Below, in pieces: positions 1 to 10,390 of a stretch of DNA of 64,000 nt; within the stretch, counting starts at the first letter, position 1, and each line of letters opens with the position of its first letter. The notes under the pieces are model-generated. The model had not been told where the DNA came from and searched no databases. It saw only the letters and a list, made by a program, of their open reading frames with translations. A program made the position numbers and the translations under genes. Source of the stretch: Nocardioides sp. Soil774 (lineage in GTDB: Bacteria; Actinomycetota; Actinomycetes; Propionibacteriales; Nocardioidaceae); NCBI RefSeq assembly GCF_001428125.1, contig NZ_LMSM01000009.1, positions 166,709 through 230,708 of the forward strand, in the 5' to 3' direction.

Positions 1-1
1 C

Positions 2-118
2 CCGGGCTTCGAGGCGGTCGTCGAGGCCGACGTCGCGGTCCTCGGCCTCGGCGGTCCCGGGATCCACGTCCGGGTCGAGGGGCACGCGGTCGCCGAGCAG
101 GCAGCGGTCCAGCCGTGA
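2..118 (+). CDS. TadE-like pilus protein, C-terminal fragment
   Basis: The window opens inside this gene; only the last 38 codons are present, ending at TGA 116-118. The visible tail alternates hydrophobic and glycine residues (around VLGLGGPGIHVRVEGHAV), as in the C-terminal beta-rich half of TadE-like minor pilins. Its stop overlaps the GTG start of the next TadE-like gene by three bases (GTGA), so the two are probably co-translated. The assignment comes mainly from the neighbours; the N-terminal membrane anchor that would confirm it is outside the window. Confidence 0.55.
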   Translation, partial: PGFEAVVEADVAVLGLGGPGIHVRVEGHAVAEQAAVQP

Positions 119-579
119 GGCGCCGCGACGACACCGGCTTCGCACTCGTCGAGCTCAGCTGGCTCGCGATCATCCTGCTCGTCCCGCTCGTGTGGATCGT
201 CATCTCGGTCTTCGAGGTGCAGCAGGGCGCCTTCGCGACGAGCGCCGCAGCGCGTGCGGCCGGACGGGCCTACGCCCTCGCGCCCGATGACCGCACCGGC
301 GAGGAGCGGGCTCGGGCAGCGGTGGCGCAGGTGCTCGCCGACCAGGGGACCCCCGGACAGGAGGCCCGCGTCGAGATCACCTGCGAGTCGCCCGCGAGCA
401 GCTGTCACGTCGGCACTGCGGTGATCACGGTGCGGGTGGACTCCGGCGTGGAGCTGCCGCTCTTCCCGACGATCCTGGGCGACGGCGCCGCGAGCTTCTC
501 GGTCGACGCCTCGCACACCGTCCCCATCGGGCAGTACGTCGAGAGCGCGCCGGTCGACGACGAGGACCGTGCGCCATGA
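115..579 (+). CDS. TadE-like minor pilin / pilus assembly protein
   Basis: A 154-residue protein with one hydrophobic segment at about residues 9-33, preceded by a short charged N-terminus and carrying a glutamate (E14) near the start of the hydrophobic stretch, as in TadE-like pseudopilins. The rest is predicted to be extracytoplasmic and has two cysteines close together (about residues 89 and 96). It starts at GTG 115, overlapping the preceding stop, and its own stop overlaps the next start (ATGA), so three pilus genes form one unit. Expected role: minor component of a Flp/Tad pilus. Family recognition is by architecture. Confidence 0.7.
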   Translation: MRRRDDTGFALVELSWLAIILLVPLVWIVISVFEVQQGAFATSAAARAAGRAYALAPDDRTGEERARAAVAQVLADQGTPGQEARVEITCESPASSCHVGTAVITVRVDSGVELPLFPTILGDGAASFSVDASHTVPIGQYVESAPVDDEDRAP

Positions 580-1028
580 CGCCGACCCGCGACGACCAGG
601 GCCAGGTCACGCTGCTGATCATCGGGTTCGCCTCGATGCTGCTGATGGCCATCGTGGTCGTGATCGACGCGTCGGCGGCGTACCTCCAGCGCCAGGGGCT
701 CGACAACCTCGCCGACGGCGCCGCGCTCTACGGCGCCGACCTCGGCTCGGCCGGCGTCTACGAGGAGGGCCTCGGTGAGGCCCGGCTCTCGCAGCAGGCG
801 GCGGCGGTGCAGGCAGCAGTGCGCGACTACCTCGACCGGGCCGGTGCCGCACATACCTACCCGGGCATCGGCATCGCCGTGCGCGTGGACCCGGCCGGAC
901 GCTCGGTGACCGTGCGGCTCGAGGCGCCGCTCGACCTGCCGCTGTCGATCCCCGGCTCGCCGAGCGCCCCGAAGGTCGCGGCCAGCAGCACCGCGGCGGT
1001 GACGGTCGTCACCGCCCCCACCCCATGA
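576..1028 (+). CDS. TadG-like pilus assembly protein
   Basis: A 150-residue protein with the N-terminal pattern typical of TadG-type (Tad_N) proteins: a charged start, a DQGQVT motif, one membrane segment at about residues 9-29, then an alanine-rich stretch with the LADGAAL motif. The ATG at 576 overlaps the previous stop. TadE and TadG proteins sit in the cell envelope and are needed to assemble tight-adherence pili. It is the last gene of the pilus cluster here; the next gene begins 47 bp later behind its own promoter. Confidence 0.72.
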   Translation: MTPTRDDQGQVTLLIIGFASMLLMAIVVVIDASAAYLQRQGLDNLADGAALYGADLGSAGVYEEGLGEARLSQQAAAVQAAVRDYLDRAGAAHTYPGIGIAVRVDPAGRSVTVRLEAPLDLPLSIPGSPSAPKVAASSTAAVTVVTAPTP

Positions 1029-1045
1029 GATGGTCCGTGAGGGGC

Positions 1046-1069
1046 CTACCGGCCGGTCGCCGGTAGCGT
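1046..1069 (+). promoter_or_regulatory. Inverted repeat overlapping leaderless -10 box of glgX
   Basis: CTACCGGC (1046-1053) and GCCGGTAG (1059-1066) form a perfect 8-bp inverted repeat with a 5-nt loop. The right arm runs into TAGCGT (1064-1069), a -10 box placed 6 nt before the glgX ATG. That spacing fits a leaderless transcript. The overlap suggests an operator, although the hairpin could also end pilus-operon transcription; there is no T-run. Confidence 0.5.
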
Positions 1070-1075
1070 CGACCC

Positions 1076-3256
1076 ATGACCGAGACCTGGCCCGGCACCG
1101 CCTACCCCTTGGGTGCCACCTTCGACGGCACCGGCACCAACTTCGCGCTCTTCAGCGAGGTCGCCGAGCGCGTCGAGCTGTGCCTGTTCGACCCCGACCC
1201 GGACAACGCCGGTTCGTTCATCGAGACCCGGCTCGAGGTCACCGAGGTCGACGCCTACGTCTGGCACTGCTACATCCCGACCGTGCAGCCGGGCCAGCGC
1301 TACGGCTACCGCGTCCACGGTCCGTGGGACCCGACCCAGGGCCTGCGCTGCAACCCCAGCAAGCTGCTGCTGGACCCCTACGCCAAGGCCACCGCCGGCG
1401 AGATCGACTGGGACCAGTCGCTGTTCTCCTACGACTTCGGCGACGAGGACAGCAAGAACGAGGACGACTCCGCCGCGCACATGACCCACGGCGTGGTCAT
1501 CAACCCGTTCTTCGACTGGGAGGGCGACCGCCGCCTCTCGATCCCCTACAACGAGTCGTTCATCTACGAGGCGCACGTCAAGGGCCTCACCCAGCTGCAC
1601 CCCGACGTGCCGGAGGAGCAGCGCGGGACCTACGCCGGTCTGGCGCACCCCTCGATCACCGCGCACCTGCAGAAGCTCGGCGTCACCGCGATCGAGCTGA
1701 TGCCGGTGCACCAGTTCGTCCAGGACTCCACCCTGCTCGACCAGGGCCTGCGCAACTACTGGGGCTACAACACCCTCGGCTTCTTCGCACCCCACGCCGA
1801 CTACGCCGCGAGCGGCCTGGGCCAGCAGGTGCAGGAGTTCAAGGCGATGGTCAAGGCCATGCACGCCGCCGGCATCGAGGTCATCCTCGACGTCGTCTAC
1901 AACCACACCGCCGAGGGCAACCACCTCGGCCCCACGCTGAGCTTCAAGGGCATCGACAACGCGGCCTACTACCGCCTCGTCGAGGACGACCAGCGCTACT
2001 ACATGGACTACACCGGCACCGGCAACACCCTCAACGTGCGCCACCCGCACTCGGTGCAGCTGATCATGGACTCGCTGCGCTACTGGGTGACCGAGATGCA
2101 CGTCGACGGCTTCCGCTTCGACCTCGCGGCAACGCTGGCCCGCGAGTTCTACGACGTCGACAAGCTCTCCACCTTCTTCGAGATGGTGCAGCAGGACCCG
2201 GTGGTCAGCCAGGTCAAGCTGATCGCCGAGCCGTGGGACATCGGCCCCGGCGGCTACCAGGTCGGCGGCTTCCCGCCCCAGTGGACCGAGTGGAACGGCG
2301 CCTACCGCGACACCGTGCGCGACTTCTGGCGCGGCGAGCCCTCGCTGGGCGAGTTCGCCTCGCGCCTTGCCGGGTCGTCCGACCTCTACGAGCACTCCGG
2401 TCGCCGGCCCTTCGCGAGCATCAACTTCGTCACCGCCCACGACGGCTTCACCCTGCGCGACCTCGTGTCCTACAACGAGAAGCACAACGAGGCCAACGGC
2501 GAGGACAACAACGACGGCGAGAGCCACAACCGCTCCTGGAACCACGGCGTCGAGGGCGCGACCGAGGACCCGGAGGTGCTCGAGGCGCGCGCCCGCGAGC
2601 AGCGCAACTTCATCGCCACGCTCCTGCTGAGCCAGGGCGTGCCGATGCTGCTGCACGGCGACGAGCTGAGCCGCACCCAGGACGGCAACAACAATACCTA
2701 CGCCCAGGACAGCGAGATCAGCTGGGTGCATTGGGACGACGCCGACAAGCCGCTCGTCGAGTTCACCGCCGCAGTGGCCAGGCTGCGCGCCGACCACCCC
2801 ACCTTCCGCCGCAAGCGCTTCTTCGACGGCCGCGAGGTCCGCACCGGCGACGGCGAGCGGCTCAACGACATCGTCTGGCTCGCCCTCGACGGCCAGCCGA
2901 TGGAGGACGGCGACTGGGAGGGCGCGAAGGCGATCGGGATGTACCTCAACGGCCACGGCATCGCCGGCAAGGACGCCCGCGGCGCCGCGATCACCGACGA
3001 CCACTTCCTGCTCTACTTCAACGCCGACGGCCCCGCGCAGGTCACCCTGCCGCCCGGCGAGTACGCCGAGGCGTGGGACGTGGTGATCGACACCGGGGGA
3101 GACGCCGACGCGGAGGCGACGCTGGAGGCGGGCGGGTCCTTCGACCTGACCACCCACAGCCTCGTCGTGCTGCGGGAGCACTCCGAGCCCGAGGCGAGCC
3201 CCGACCACTCGGTCGCCGCATCGCTGGCCGCCCGCTCGGCGACGGACGCCTCGTGA
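1076..3256 (+). CDS. glgX: Glycogen debranching protein GlgX/TreX
   Basis: A 726-residue GH13 enzyme that hydrolyses alpha-1,6 branches of glycogen to release maltodextrins. It has an N-terminal CBM48-like domain ([19 protein letters not shown]) and the (beta/alpha)8 barrel with all three catalytic acids: Asp349 in GFRFDLAA, Glu385 in [12 protein letters not shown], and the transition-state Asp456 in TAHDGF. Length is normal for the family. The ATG at 1076 is preceded at 6 nt by TAGCGT. It is first in a glgX-treY-treZ operon, and its stop overlaps the treY GTG, so its products feed trehalose synthesis. Confidence 0.95.
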   Translation: MTETWPGTAYPLGATFDGTGTNFALFSEVAERVELCLFDPDPDNAGSFIETRLEVTEVDAYVWHCYIPTVQPGQRYGYRVHGPWDPTQGLRCNPSKLLLDPYAKATAGEIDWDQSLFSYDFGDEDSKNEDDSAAHMTHGVVINPFFDWEGDRRLSIPYNESFIYEAHVKGLTQLHPDVPEEQRGTYAGLAHPSITAHLQKLGVTAIELMPVHQFVQDSTLLDQGLRNYWGYNTLGFFAPHADYAASGLGQQVQEFKAMVKAMHAAGIEVILDVVYNHTAEGNHLGPTLSFKGIDNAAYYRLVEDDQRYYMDYTGTGNTLNVRHPHSVQLIMDSLRYWVTEMHVDGFRFDLAATLAREFYDVDKLSTFFEMVQQDPVVSQVKLIAEPWDIGPGGYQVGGFPPQWTEWNGAYRDTVRDFWRGEPSLGEFASRLAGSSDLYEHSGRRPFASINFVTAHDGFTLRDLVSYNEKHNEANGEDNNDGESHNRSWNHGVEGATEDPEVLEARAREQRNFIATLLLSQGVPMLLHGDELSRTQDGNNNTYAQDSEISWVHWDDADKPLVEFTAAVARLRADHPTFRRKRFFDGREVRTGDGERLNDIVWLALDGQPMEDGDWEGAKAIGMYLNGHGIAGKDARGAAITDDHFLLYFNADGPAQVTLPPGEYAEAWDVVIDTGGDADAEATLEAGGSFDLTTHSLVVLREHSEPEASPDHSVAASLAARSATDAS

Positions 3257-5547
3257 CCGCAGCCCAGCGGCGTACGCCCCACAGCACCTACCGGCTCCAG
3301 GTCAGCCCCGACTTCACGCTCCACGACGCCGCGCGGGTGCTGCCCTACCTGCGCGACCTCGGTGTGGACTGGGTCTACCTCTCGCCGCTGCTGGCCTCCG
3401 AGCCCGGCAGCACGCACGGCTACGACGTGGTCGCCTTCGACCACGTCGATCCCGAGCGCGGCGGCGCGGAGGGCCTCGCGGCGCTGTCCGCCGAGGCCCG
3501 CCGGCTGGGCCTGGGCGTGCTCGTCGACATCGTGCCCAACCACGTCGGTGTGGCCACGCCCTCGGAGGACCCGTGGTGGTGGGACGTGCTCAAGCTCGGG
3601 CGCGAGTCCGAGCACGCCAACGCCTTCGACGTCGACTGGGCGGCCGGTGACGGCCGCATCGTCATCCCGGTCATCGGCGACGACGACGAGGACGCGATCC
3701 GGGTCGTCGCCGCCAAGGGCGAAGTTCGCTACCACGACCAGCGCTTCCCGCTGGCTCCCGGCACGAGCACGCTCGAGGAGCAGCACTACGAGCTGGTCAA
3801 CTGGCGTGCCGCCGACGAGGACCTCAACTACCGCCGGTTCTTCGCGGTCAACACCCTCGCCGCGGTGCGCGTCGAGGACCCCGAGGTCTTCGCCGAGACG
3901 CACGTGGAGATCAAGCGCTGGTTCGACGAGGGACTCGTCGACGGCCTGCGCGTCGACCACCCCGACGGCCTGCGCGACCCCAAGCGCTACCTCGACGACC
4001 TCGCCGCCCTCACCGGCGGCGCCTACGTGCTAGTGGAGAAGATCCTGGAGCCTGGCGAGGCGCTGCCCACCGACTGGGCCACCGCCGGCACCACCGGCTA
4101 CGACGCGCTCGCCCACATCGACCGGGTGCTCACCGACCCGGCCGGCGAGGCACCGCTGACCGCGCTCGAGGACCGCCTGCGCGGCGCCTCGGTCGACTGG
4201 CACCGCACCGTGCACGACAACAAGCGCGCGGTCGCCGACGGCATCCTGCACTCGGAGGTCCTGCGGATCACCCGCGAGGTCGAGCGCGTGCTCAGCGTCC
4301 GCGAGGAGAGCGCCGACGAGGACGCCGTCGCCGACGCGATCGCCGAGCTGCTCGCCTGCTTCCCGGTCTACCGCTCCTACCTCCCCGAGGGCCGCGAGCA
4401 CCTCGAGCAGGCCTTCGCCGCGGCGCGGGCCGAGCGCCCCGACCTCGCGACGACGTACGACGTGCTGGAGCCGGTGCTCCACGACGAGTGGAGCCAGCCG
4501 GCCCGCCGCTTCCAGCAGACCTCCGGCATGGTCATGGCCAAGGGTGTCGAGGACTGCTCGTTCTACCGCTGGTCGCGCCTGACCTCGCTCAACGAGGTGG
4601 GCGGCGACCCGTCGATCTTCGCGATCGGCGTCGACGACTTCCACGCGGCGATGACCGAGCGCCAGCGCGACTGGCCCGACGCGATGGTCACGCTGTCGAC
4701 CCACGACACCAAACGCGGCGAGGACGTCCGCGCCCGCATCACCGTGCTCGCCGAGGAGCCGGGCCACTGGGAGCGCGCGCTCGACGAGCTGCTGCGACTC
4801 GCACCGGTGCCCGACCCCGGCTTCGGCTCGCTGCTGTGGCAGGCCGTGCTCGGCGCCTGGACGCCCGACCACCTCCCCGACCTGCGCGAGCGGCTCCACG
4901 GCTACGCCGAGAAGGCGATGCGCGAGGCCGGCGACCGCACCACGTGGACCGAGCCCGACGAGGCGTACGAGTCGGCCGTGCACGCGGCCGTCGACGCGGT
5001 CTTCGAGTCCGAGGACGTGCGGGCCGTGCTCGTCGACCTCGCCGCCCGCATCGACGCGCCGGCGCAGGCCAACTCGCTCGCGGCCAAGCTGCTCGCGATC
5101 ACGATCCCCGGCGTGCCCGACGTCTACCAGGGCAGCGAGCTCTGGGAGACCTCCCTCGTCGACCCCGACAACCGCCGCCCGGTCGACTTCGACCACCGCG
5201 CCGCGGTGCTCGCCGGCACCGAGGAGGACGACGCCGCGACCAAGCTCCACGTCACCTGCACGGCGCTGACGCTGCGTCGCGAGCATCCGGAGCTCTTCAC
5301 CTCCTACACGCCGGTCACGGCCACCGGCAGCGCAGCCGGGCACGTCGTGGCCTTCGACCGCGGAGGCGCCATCACCGTCGCGACCCGCCTGCCGGTCGGG
5401 CTCGCCGCCGCCGGCGGCTGGGACGACACCGCGCTGGAGCTGCCCGAGGGCCGCTGGCACGACGTGCTCACCGGTCTCGACACCGACGGCCGGCTCGCCG
5501 ACCTGCTCGCGGTGCACCCGGTCGCCCTGCTGGTGAGGAAGGGCTGA
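3253..5547 (+). CDS. treY: Malto-oligosyltrehalose synthase TreY
   Basis: A 764-residue GH13 enzyme that isomerises the reducing-end alpha-1,4 bond of maltodextrins to the alpha,alpha-1,1 bond of maltooligosyl-trehalose. Family motifs are intact: DWVYLSPLL near the N-terminus, DIVPNHVGV, the nucleophile region [11 protein letters not shown] (about Asp235), the acid/base in [10 protein letters not shown] (about Glu262), and [16 protein letters not shown] chose GTG 3253, which overlaps the glgX stop and directly precedes the conserved HSTYRLQ motif. The reading frame extends far upstream but only as antisense-like sequence over glgX. Confidence 0.95.
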   Translation: MTAAQRRTPHSTYRLQVSPDFTLHDAARVLPYLRDLGVDWVYLSPLLASEPGSTHGYDVVAFDHVDPERGGAEGLAALSAEARRLGLGVLVDIVPNHVGVATPSEDPWWWDVLKLGRESEHANAFDVDWAAGDGRIVIPVIGDDDEDAIRVVAAKGEVRYHDQRFPLAPGTSTLEEQHYELVNWRAADEDLNYRRFFAVNTLAAVRVEDPEVFAETHVEIKRWFDEGLVDGLRVDHPDGLRDPKRYLDDLAALTGGAYVLVEKILEPGEALPTDWATAGTTGYDALAHIDRVLTDPAGEAPLTALEDRLRGASVDWHRTVHDNKRAVADGILHSEVLRITREVERVLSVREESADEDAVADAIAELLACFPVYRSYLPEGREHLEQAFAAARAERPDLATTYDVLEPVLHDEWSQPARRFQQTSGMVMAKGVEDCSFYRWSRLTSLNEVGGDPSIFAIGVDDFHAAMTERQRDWPDAMVTLSTHDTKRGEDVRARITVLAEEPGHWERALDELLRLAPVPDPGFGSLLWQAVLGAWTPDHLPDLRERLHGYAEKAMREAGDRTTWTEPDEAYESAVHAAVDAVFESEDVRAVLVDLAARIDAPAQANSLAAKLLAITIPGVPDVYQGSELWETSLVDPDNRRPVDFDHRAAVLAGTEEDDAATKLHVTCTALTLRREHPELFTSYTPVTATGSAAGHVVAFDRGGAITVATRLPVGLAAAGGWDDTALELPEGRWHDVLTGLDTDGRLADLLAVHPVALLVRKG

Positions 5548-7271
5548 TGCGCGGCCCGTACGACGTCTGGGCGCCGCGACCCGAGCGGGTGCGGCTGCTG
5601 GCGGGTGGCGAGACCGTCGAGATGACCCGCGGCGACGACGGCTGGTGGAGCCCCGCCGCGCCGGTCGCCGACGACGGGCCCGTCGACTACGGCTACCTCG
5701 TCGACGACGACCCCGACCCGCGCCCCGACCCGCGCTCGCGCCGCCAGCCCGAGGGCGTGCACGGGCTCTCGCGCCGCGACACGACGGCGTACGAGTGGCG
5801 GGACGCCGCCTGGACCGGCCGCCAGCTGGCCGGGTCGGTGATCTACGAGCTGCACGTCGGCACGTTCACCCCCGACGGCACGCTGGACTCCGCGATCGAG
5901 CGGCTCGACCACCTCCTCGACATCGGCGTCGACCTCGTCGAGGTGATGCCGGTCAACTCCTTCAACGGCACCCACAACTGGGGCTACGACGGGGTCGCGT
6001 GGTTCGCCGTGCACGAGCAGTACGGCGGCCCCGACGCCTACAAGAGGTTCGTCGACGCGTGCCACGCCAAGGGCCTCGGCGTCGTGCAGGACGTCGTGCA
6101 CAACCACCTCGGCCCCTCGGGCAACTACCTCCCGCTCTTCGGGCCCTACCTCAAGGCCGGGCGCAACACGTGGGGCGACCTGGTCAACCTCGACGGCGAC
6201 GACTCCGCCGAGGTGCGCCGCTACATCCTCGACAACGTGCGGATGTGGTTCGACGAGTTCCACGTCGACGCGCTGCGCCTCGACGCGGTCCACGCGCTCA
6301 GCGACACCTCCGAGGTGCACCTGCTGGAGGAGATGGCCGTCGAGACCGCGGCCTTCTCCGCGCACGTACGCCGCCCGCTGACGCTGATCGCCGAGTCCGA
6401 CCTCAACGACACCCGCCTGGTCACCCCACGCGAGGCCGGGGGCATGGGTCTCGACGCCCAGTGGAGCGACGACTTCCACCACGCCGTGCACGTCGCGCTC
6501 AGCGGCGAGACGGCCGGCTACTACGCCGACTTCGAGCCCCTCGAGGCGCTGGCCAAGGTGTGCGAGCGGGGCTTCTTCCACGACGGCACGTTCTCCTCCT
6601 TCCGTGGCCGTGACCACGGGCGTCCGGTCGACACCGCGCACATGCCCACCTGGCGGCTGGTGGTCGCCAACCAGAACCACGACCAGGTCGGCAACCGCGC
6701 CCGCGGCGACCGGCTCACCGAGCACCTCGACGACGACCAGCTCGCCTGCGCCGCGCTGCTGACGCTGGCCGGGCCCTTCACCCCGATGCTCTTCATGGGC
6801 GAGGAGTGGGCGGCCTCGTCGCCGTTCCAGTTCTTCACCTCCCACCCCGAGCCCGAGCTGGGCAAGGCCACGGCCGACGGCCGGATCGCGGAGTTCGAGA
6901 AGATGGGCTGGGACCCCGCCGAGGTGCCCGACCCCCAGGACCCCGCGACGTTCCACCGCTCCCGGCTCGACTGGGACGAGCTCACTAGGGGCCGGCACGC
7001 GGTCGTGCTCGACTGCTACCGCCGGCTCGCGCGGCTGCGTCGCGAGCTGCCACAGCTCACCGACCCGGCCTTCGGGTCCGTCTCGTGCGACGTGGACGGA
7101 CGCGTCCTCACCATGCGACGCGGCGACCTGCTCGTGGTGGTCAACGCCGGAGACACCGCTGCGACCACCGAGGTGGGGCAGCGCGAGGTGCTGTTCGAGA
7201 CCCCCACCGGGGTCGGGCTCGAGGGCACGACGCTGTCCCTCCCGCCGCACACCGGTGCCCTGCTGCGCTGA
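5547..7271 (+). CDS. treZ: Malto-oligosyltrehalose trehalohydrolase TreZ
   Basis: A 574-residue GH13 enzyme that cleaves maltooligosyl-trehalose to free trehalose. An N-terminal beta domain is followed by the barrel: [28 protein letters not shown], nucleophile region [11 protein letters not shown], acid/base region LIAESDLND, and [10 protein letters not shown] with the third acid. The ATG at 5547 shares one base with the treY stop (TGATG), so translation is probably coupled. It completes the three-gene route from glycogen to trehalose, a compatible solute and carbon store in actinobacteria. No treS or otsAB is visible here. Confidence 0.95.
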   Translation: MRGPYDVWAPRPERVRLLAGGETVEMTRGDDGWWSPAAPVADDGPVDYGYLVDDDPDPRPDPRSRRQPEGVHGLSRRDTTAYEWRDAAWTGRQLAGSVIYELHVGTFTPDGTLDSAIERLDHLLDIGVDLVEVMPVNSFNGTHNWGYDGVAWFAVHEQYGGPDAYKRFVDACHAKGLGVVQDVVHNHLGPSGNYLPLFGPYLKAGRNTWGDLVNLDGDDSAEVRRYILDNVRMWFDEFHVDALRLDAVHALSDTSEVHLLEEMAVETAAFSAHVRRPLTLIAESDLNDTRLVTPREAGGMGLDAQWSDDFHHAVHVALSGETAGYYADFEPLEALAKVCERGFFHDGTFSSFRGRDHGRPVDTAHMPTWRLVVANQNHDQVGNRARGDRLTEHLDDDQLACAALLTLAGPFTPMLFMGEEWAASSPFQFFTSHPEPELGKATADGRIAEFEKMGWDPAEVPDPQDPATFHRSRLDWDELTRGRHAVVLDCYRRLARLRRELPQLTDPAFGSVSCDVDGRVLTMRRGDLLVVVNAGDTAATTEVGQREVLFETPTGVGLEGTTLSLPPHTGALLR

Positions 7272-7400
7272 CTCTCCCGGGAGGTGACGCCAGTCCTGCG
7301 CACGCGGGTCAAAGGACTCCTGACGTGGCCGCCCCGGACGGCAAGGGTGGAGGTGGAGCCCCACGACGAGGTGGAGCCCCGCCGAGATGAGGAGCACGTC
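7272..7400. other. Gap with a short direct repeat before a secreted-protein gene
   Basis: The 13-nt sequence GAGGTGGAGCCCC occurs twice, at 7350-7362 and 7368-7380, with an 18-bp period. It lies just upstream of the GAGGAG ribosome-binding site of the next gene. No clear -10 box or terminator was identified. The repeat may be a regulator site or simply local slippage. Confidence 0.35.
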
Positions 7401-8216
7401 ATGAGAGGCATAGTTCGCGCCGCGGTCGCCGCGGTCGCGTCCCTGGGACTGGTGTCGATGGCACCGGTCGTCACCGCTGCATCGGCACCGGCACCGGAGG
7501 TCCACAAGTCGGCCGCCGCCTTCAAGGTCATCGCCGCCATCGACAAGACCGAGGTGGTCGCGGGCGAGGACATGGTCCGCATCACCGGCCGGGTCCGACC
7601 GAAGGCTGCCGGTCAGAAGGTCTTCCTGCAGCAGCGGCTGGACGGGACGACGCGCTGGAAGAAGTCGGGCACCGCGACGATCAAGCCGTCCGGCAGGTTC
7701 GTGCTCAAGGACGGGCCCAGCGCCAACCATGCCGGCGTCCGGTTCTATCGCGTCCTGAAGCCTGCGGCCGACGGCGTCAAGGCCGCCACCAGCCGTGAGC
7801 TCCAGCTCGACGTGTGGGCTTGGTACGACCTGACCAGCTGGCTCAGTGCAGGCGCCCACTCCGGGGTGCTCCTCGACTCCTACACCCAGTTCGGCGCCGA
7901 GGGCTACTCCAGCAGCCTCGTGCAGGAGACGGCGGGCACGCCCGGCTACGTCGAGTACACCCTGGGCAAGAAGGTCCGCAGCCTGCGCGGGACCTACGCG
8001 CTGACCGACGACTCCACGACCGGGGCGTCCGGCTCGGTCAAGGTCTCGGTGGACGGGACTGCCGTGGTGACCCATCCGCTGGTCACGGGGACCATCGTCA
8101 AGGACTACGTCCTCGACGTGACGAACGCCTTCCGCATCAGGTTCGACCTCGTCGGCTCGGCCACGCCCGCCGGCCGCTCCGCCGTGGGCGAACCGCAGGT
8201 GCTCGTGCTGCCGTGA
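7401..8216 (+). CDS. Secreted protein of unknown function, tandem paralogue 1
   Basis: A 271-residue protein with a signal peptide (RGIVRAAVAAVASLGLVS, predicted cleavage near residue 28). About residues 36-135 form an Ig-like beta domain (ITGRVRPKAAGQKVFLQQR) found in many actinobacterial surface proteins. The C-terminal half (about 165-270) has the pattern EYTLG..VRSLRGTYALTDDS..GASGSVKVSVDG, resembling NPCBM/discoidin-like carbohydrate-binding folds. The start ATG follows GAGGAG. The next gene encodes the same architecture, so they arose by tandem duplication. No catalytic motif is visible; a structural or glycan-binding role is inferred. Confidence 0.75.
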   Translation: MRGIVRAAVAAVASLGLVSMAPVVTAASAPAPEVHKSAAAFKVIAAIDKTEVVAGEDMVRITGRVRPKAAGQKVFLQQRLDGTTRWKKSGTATIKPSGRFVLKDGPSANHAGVRFYRVLKPAADGVKAATSRELQLDVWAWYDLTSWLSAGAHSGVLLDSYTQFGAEGYSSSLVQETAGTPGYVEYTLGKKVRSLRGTYALTDDSTTGASGSVKVSVDGTAVVTHPLVTGTIVKDYVLDVTNAFRIRFDLVGSATPAGRSAVGEPQVLVLP

Positions 8217-8225
8217 GCCAGTGAG

Positions 8226-8263
8226 AAGTTGTCGGCGGGTCTTCTCGGACCCGCCGACAACTT
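8226..8263 (+). terminator. Perfect 16-bp hairpin terminator
   Basis: Arms 8226-8241 and 8248-8263 are exactly complementary over 16 bp with a 6-nt loop. The run TTTT spans the end of the right arm and the first bases after it. It lies 10 bp after the stop of the first secreted paralogue and should stop transcription before the second. Confidence 0.8.
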
Positions 8264-8336
8264 TTCCCCGACGCACCTAGTCTCCCTCGTGAAGGGGCCC
8301 GCCAAGGGCCACCGCCACACACGACGGGGACACCCA

Positions 8337-9125
8337 ATGAACCGCATCGCCACCTGGTCCGCAGCCGCGGCCCTCGCCCTCAGCCCCCTGGCCCTCGCCC
8401 AGCCCACCACCGCGGCGCCGGCGAGGATCGCCAACGCCTACACGGTCACCGCGAAGGTCAACACCGACACCGCCATCGCCAAGGAGACCATCGTCAAGGT
8501 CACGGGCCGCGTCACGCCCAAGGCCGCCGGCGAGAAGGTGATCCTCCAGCAGCGCGTGGGCACCAAGAAGAAGTGGACCGCCACCGGCGACGCCAAGGTG
8601 AAGTCCAACGGCACCTACAAGCTCACCGACAAGCCGTCGACGCCCGGCTCGCGCGAGTACCGCGTCCTCAAGCCCGCCTCCAAGGGCATCGCCAAGGGCC
8701 TCAGCAAGGCGGTCCAGGTCGAGGTCTACCGCTGGGAGAAGCTGGCCAACCGGCAGCCCGTCGCCACCAACTTCAACGCCCCGGTCGGTGTGAACATCGG
8801 CACCGAGTACTTCGGCAGCAGCCTCGCCACCGCCACCTCCGGCGTGCCGTCGACCCTCGAGTACACGCTGGGCCGCAAGTGCACCGAGATGCGCGCGACG
8901 TACGCCCTCACCGACGAGTCGGTCACCGGCGCGATCGGCACCGTCAGGGTCACCGGCGACGGTGCGGTCCTGGTCGACCACGCCCTGGCCGTGGGCACCA
9001 TCGTGTCGGACGAGACCTCCGACCTGACCGGCGTCTTCCGCCTGAAGGTCGACGCCACCACCACGGCGGCCCCGGCGGCCGCGACCGTCGCGATCGGCAC
9101 CCCCGAGGTGCTCTGCACGCGCTGA
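8337..9125 (+). CDS. Secreted protein of unknown function, tandem paralogue 2
   Basis: A 262-residue protein paralogous to the gene at 7401. It has a signal peptide (residues 1 to about 27, ending ...PTTAAPA), an Ig-like domain (VKVTGRVTPKAAGEKVILQQR), and a C-terminal NPCBM/discoidin-like half (LEYTLGRKCTEMRATYALTDES). It differs from its neighbour in having two cysteines in the C-terminal domain, in LGRKCTEM and at the last LCTR. I chose the ATG at 8337 because the signal peptide begins there; the upstream open frame reads through the preceding terminator. The function is unknown, probably cell-surface glycan binding. Confidence 0.75.
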   Translation: MNRIATWSAAAALALSPLALAQPTTAAPARIANAYTVTAKVNTDTAIAKETIVKVTGRVTPKAAGEKVILQQRVGTKKKWTATGDAKVKSNGTYKLTDKPSTPGSREYRVLKPASKGIAKGLSKAVQVEVYRWEKLANRQPVATNFNAPVGVNIGTEYFGSSLATATSGVPSTLEYTLGRKCTEMRATYALTDESVTGAIGTVRVTGDGAVLVDHALAVGTIVSDETSDLTGVFRLKVDATTTAAPAAATVAIGTPEVLCTR

Positions 9126-9144
9126 CGCGCGCCTGATCCGCAGC

Positions 9145-9185
9145 GGCGGGCACGACCGGGGTACAGGCCCCCGGGCGTGCCCGCC
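9145..9185 (+). terminator. Hairpin terminator after secreted paralogue 2
   Basis: GGCGGGCACG (9145-9154) pairs perfectly with CGTGCCCGCC (9176-9185), and the interior CCGGGG/CCCCCGG can extend the pairing. A pyrimidine-rich TCTGCTTT follows. It separates the secreted-protein pair from prfB. Confidence 0.7.
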
Positions 9186-9229
9186 TCTGCTTTAGCGCTC
9201 CTGAGCGCCGCGCCGTAGTGTGGGCTCTC

Positions 9230-10345
9230 GTGGCAGGCATCGACTACGACGTAGAGATCAAGCAGCTCCAGGCGACCATGAAGACCATCGGTCAGGTCCT
9301 CGACCTCGACGGCATGCGTCGCGAGATCGCCGACCTCAGCGAGCAGGTCGCCGCGCCCGACCTCTGGGACGACGTCGAGAGCGCCACCCGCATCACCGGC
9401 CGCCTCTCCGCGCTGCAGGGCGAGCTCGACCGCTTCACCGGTCTGGAGTCGCGCATCGAGGACCTCGAGCTCATGGTCGAGATGGCCCAGGACGAGGGCG
9501 ACGCCGACTCGCTCGCCGACTCCGAGCGCGAGCTGACCCGGATCAAGAAGTCCGTGGAGTCCCTCGAGATCCGCACCCTGCTCTCGGGCGAGTACGACGA
9601 GCGCGAGGCCATCGTGACGATACGCTCCGGCGCCGGTGGCGTCGACGCGGCCGACTTCGCCGAGATGCTCATGCGGATGTACACGCGCTGGGCCGAGCAG
9701 CACAAGTACGGCGTCGAGGTCTACGACGTCTCCTACGCCGAGGAGGCGGGGATCAAGTCCGCCGAGTTCGCCATCCACGCGCCCTACGCCTACGGCACCC
9801 TCTCGGTCGAGGCGGGCACGCACCGCCTGGTGCGGATCAGCCCCTTCGACAACCAGGGGCGCCGCCAGACCTCCTTCGCCGCCGTCGAGGTCGTGCCGAT
9901 GATGGAGCAGACCGACGAGATCGAGGTCGACGAGAACGACATCCGCACGGACGTCTTCCGCTCGGGCGGTCCGGGCGGCCAGTCGGTCAACACCACCGAC
10001 TCCGCGGTGCGCCTGACCCACCTCCCGACCGGCATCGTCGTGTCGTGCCAGAACGAGAAGTCGCAGCTGCAGAACAAGGCCTCGGCGATGGTCGTGCTCA
10101 AGGCCAAGCTGCTGGCGAAGAAGAAGGCCGAGGAGGCCGCGCTCAAGAAGGACCTCAAGGGCGACGTGGCCGCGAGCTGGGGCGACCAGATGCGCAACTA
10201 CGTCCTCAACCCCTACCAGATCGTCAAGGACCTGCGCACCGGCCACGAGTCCGGCAACCCGAGCTCGGTCTTCGACGGCGACCTCGACGACTTCATGGAG
10301 GCCGGCATCCGCTGGCGCCGGGGAGCGGAGAAGGCCGAGGCATGA
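9230..10345 (+). CDS. prfB: Peptide chain release factor 2
   Basis: RF2 ends translation at UGA and UAA. The protein is 371 residues. The stop-codon recognition motif SPF is at about 204-206, and the GGQ motif that triggers peptidyl-tRNA hydrolysis is at about 249-251. I chose GTG 9230 (MAGIDYD...), which follows TAGTGT (9216-9221); a GTG at 9218 is in frame but falls inside that -10 box. The frame is continuous, with no internal UGA, so the autoregulatory +1 frameshift of many bacterial prfB genes is absent. Confidence 0.96.
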   Translation: MAGIDYDVEIKQLQATMKTIGQVLDLDGMRREIADLSEQVAAPDLWDDVESATRITGRLSALQGELDRFTGLESRIEDLELMVEMAQDEGDADSLADSERELTRIKKSVESLEIRTLLSGEYDEREAIVTIRSGAGGVDAADFAEMLMRMYTRWAEQHKYGVEVYDVSYAEEAGIKSAEFAIHAPYAYGTLSVEAGTHRLVRISPFDNQGRRQTSFAAVEVVPMMEQTDEIEVDENDIRTDVFRSGGPGGQSVNTTDSAVRLTHLPTGIVVSCQNEKSQLQNKASAMVVLKAKLLAKKKAEEAALKKDLKGDVAASWGDQMRNYVLNPYQIVKDLRTGHESGNPSSVFDGDLDDFMEAGIRWRRGAEKAEA

Positions 10346-10390
10346 GGCGGGTTTCGGGCTCGCGGCCACCCCTGACGTAGCCTCGACGCC

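Noticed and set aside
1046..3208. 720-codon open frame on the minus strand opposite glgX
   Set aside because: High GC keeps antisense frames open. The glgX frame has all catalytic residues, while the antisense product is a low-complexity Val/Gly/Arg-rich sequence with no motif.
5304..8276. 990-codon minus-strand frame opposite treZ and the secreted gene
   Set aside because: It crosses two well-supported plus-strand genes and a terminator. The product has no recognisable domain.
9218..9330. Programmed +1 frameshift in prfB
   Set aside because: The frame is continuous from the start codon through the GGQ motif with no in-frame UGA and no CUUUGA-type slip site.
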